The notes beneath the pieces are model-generated. The model was not told the origin of the DNA. It searched no databases and saw only the letters and a program-made list of their open reading frames with translations. From Variovorax sp. 679 (GTDB taxonomy: Bacteria > Pseudomonadota > Gammaproteobacteria > Burkholderiales > Burkholderiaceae_C): a stretch of 64,000 bases of DNA. Shown here in pieces: positions 63,473 to 64,000 of the stretch. The stretch is taken from assembly GCF_003952185.1 (NCBI RefSeq), contig NZ_RXFS01000001.1:372001-436000 (forward strand), in the 5' to 3' direction. Position numbers and translations under genes: made by a program. Within the stretch, counting starts at the first letter, position 1. Every line of letters begins with the position of its first letter.

Positions 63473-64000
63473 TCAGGTTTTTGCAGCGGTCTCCAAGGAT
63501 TCCTTGAGATTGCGCCGGCGCCAGGCCCAGGTCTTCACAGCCTGCGGCAGGATGCCCAGGCACGAGGCGTAGTACGTCACCTTGAAACCCCAGAAGCGCG
63601 GCCCGATGGGCGTGTCCCGGAACAGGTCACCGGCCAGGATGGACAGCAACGCCTCCTGCATGCGCCAGATGTTGCGCGGCGCCATGAACAGGCGGCGAAT
63701 GGCCGGCGAGGTGATGCGGTAGATGAACCACGAGAACATCTTCGGCCCTCGCTTCATGACCTTCTCGTAGTGACGGAAGGCACGCTCGGCTTCCTTTGCC
63801 TCGCCCTTGAGCCAGTGATCGGCTGCCGTCGCGGCCTCGAAACCGCTGTTCATCGCCAGGTACACGCCCGACGAGAACATCGGATCGACGAAAGCATAGG
63901 CGTCGCCCACCATCATGAAGCGGTCGCCGCGGCAGAACTTGGAGTCGTAGGCGTAGTTGCCGGTGGAGGTGGCGCCTTCCATCAGCGTGGCGTTCTTCAG
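63473..64000 (-). CDS. FAD-dependent halogenase-like oxidoreductase, partial (N-terminus beyond window edge)
   Basis: The C-terminal about 175 aa are visible. The conserved stretch FMMVGDAYAFVDPMFSSGVY followed by LAMNSG is the FAD-binding end of the flavin-dependent halogenase / tryptophan-halogenase-like family (DPxFSSGVxxA), which is also close to geranylgeranyl-reductase-like enzymes. After it come helices (ATAADHWLKGEAKEAERAFR, YEKVMKRGPKMFSWFIYR). The characteristic N-terminal GxGxxG and WxWxIP halogenase motif would lie outside the window, so halogenating activity cannot be judged. Convergent with glxR. Confidence 0.75.
   Translation of the reverse strand: MKNATLMEGATSTGNYAYDSKFCRGDRFMMVGDAYAFVDPMFSSGVYLAMNSGFEAATAADHWLKGEAKEAERAFRHYEKVMKRGPKMFSWFIYRITSPAIRRLFMAPRNIWRMQEALLSILAGDLFRDTPIGPRFWGFKVTYYASCLGILPQAVKTWAWRRRNLKESLETAAKT

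Overview
The window is GC-rich proteobacterial chromosome, densely packed, with many ATGA overlaps. Gene content (a one-chain indolepyruvate-type ferredoxin oxidoreductase, Tct/Bug-type tricarboxylate transport, gcl-hyi-glxR, a PAAR-Rhs/EagR type VI cargo cluster) points to a Comamonadaceae member of Burkholderiales, most likely Variovorax or a close relative. That placement is an inference from gene families. No rRNA, tRNA, CRISPR or integrase gene was seen.

Layout. 1-2133: an aldo/keto reductase cut by the window edge, and a QseC-like sensor kinase whose phospho-acceptor His is Asn. 2486-12619: a ten-kilobase plus-strand catabolic operon with tartrate/D-malate-type dehydrogenase, a five-gene Dpp/Opp-type ABC importer, amidase, aldehyde dehydrogenase and a beta-hydroxyacid dehydrogenase. 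12.8-20 kb: an accessory stretch of small, mostly unrecognised genes, including immunity-family members (DMP19/DUF4375, YezG/DUF600). A degenerate motif of about 20 bp recurs between them, which suggests a gene-cassette-like array. 20.4-30.2 kb: a LysR regulator divergent from the oxidoreductase, an HAD phosphatase, a DctB-like kinase with a FixJ-like regulator, and an MFS organic-acid symporter. 30.3-35.2 kb: a protein fusing a trypsin-like protease to a DNA/RNA nuclease, then tctAB with a strong terminator.

35.6-45.2 kb is a type VI secretion cargo island: hcp, a VgrG carrying a C-terminal HEVGH metallopeptidase-like domain, an overlapping candidate immunity gene, an EagR chaperone, a PAAR-Rhs effector with an unclassified toxin tip, and its overlapping immunity gene. 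No structural tss genes are present, so the apparatus must be encoded elsewhere. A second Rhs protein without PAAR (50190-55019, minus) has its own small overlapping immunity candidate. Between the two lie a substrate-binding protein, an SRPBCC protein, and dctA with a downstream GntR regulator and two tandem palindromic operators.

55.5-64 kb: an AI-2E family exporter-like protein, an exported DUF2141 plus carotenoid-oxygenase pair, a LysR regulator divergent from the glyoxylate pathway operon gcl-hyi-glxR, and the C-terminal part of a flavin-dependent halogenase-like protein. Inverted copies of a roughly 90-bp intergenic repeat bracket the gcl operon.

The most promising new biology is the spacer-motif cassette array at 12.8-19 kb, the VgrG-metallopeptidase/immunity pair, the protease-nuclease fusion, and the two Rhs toxin tips.
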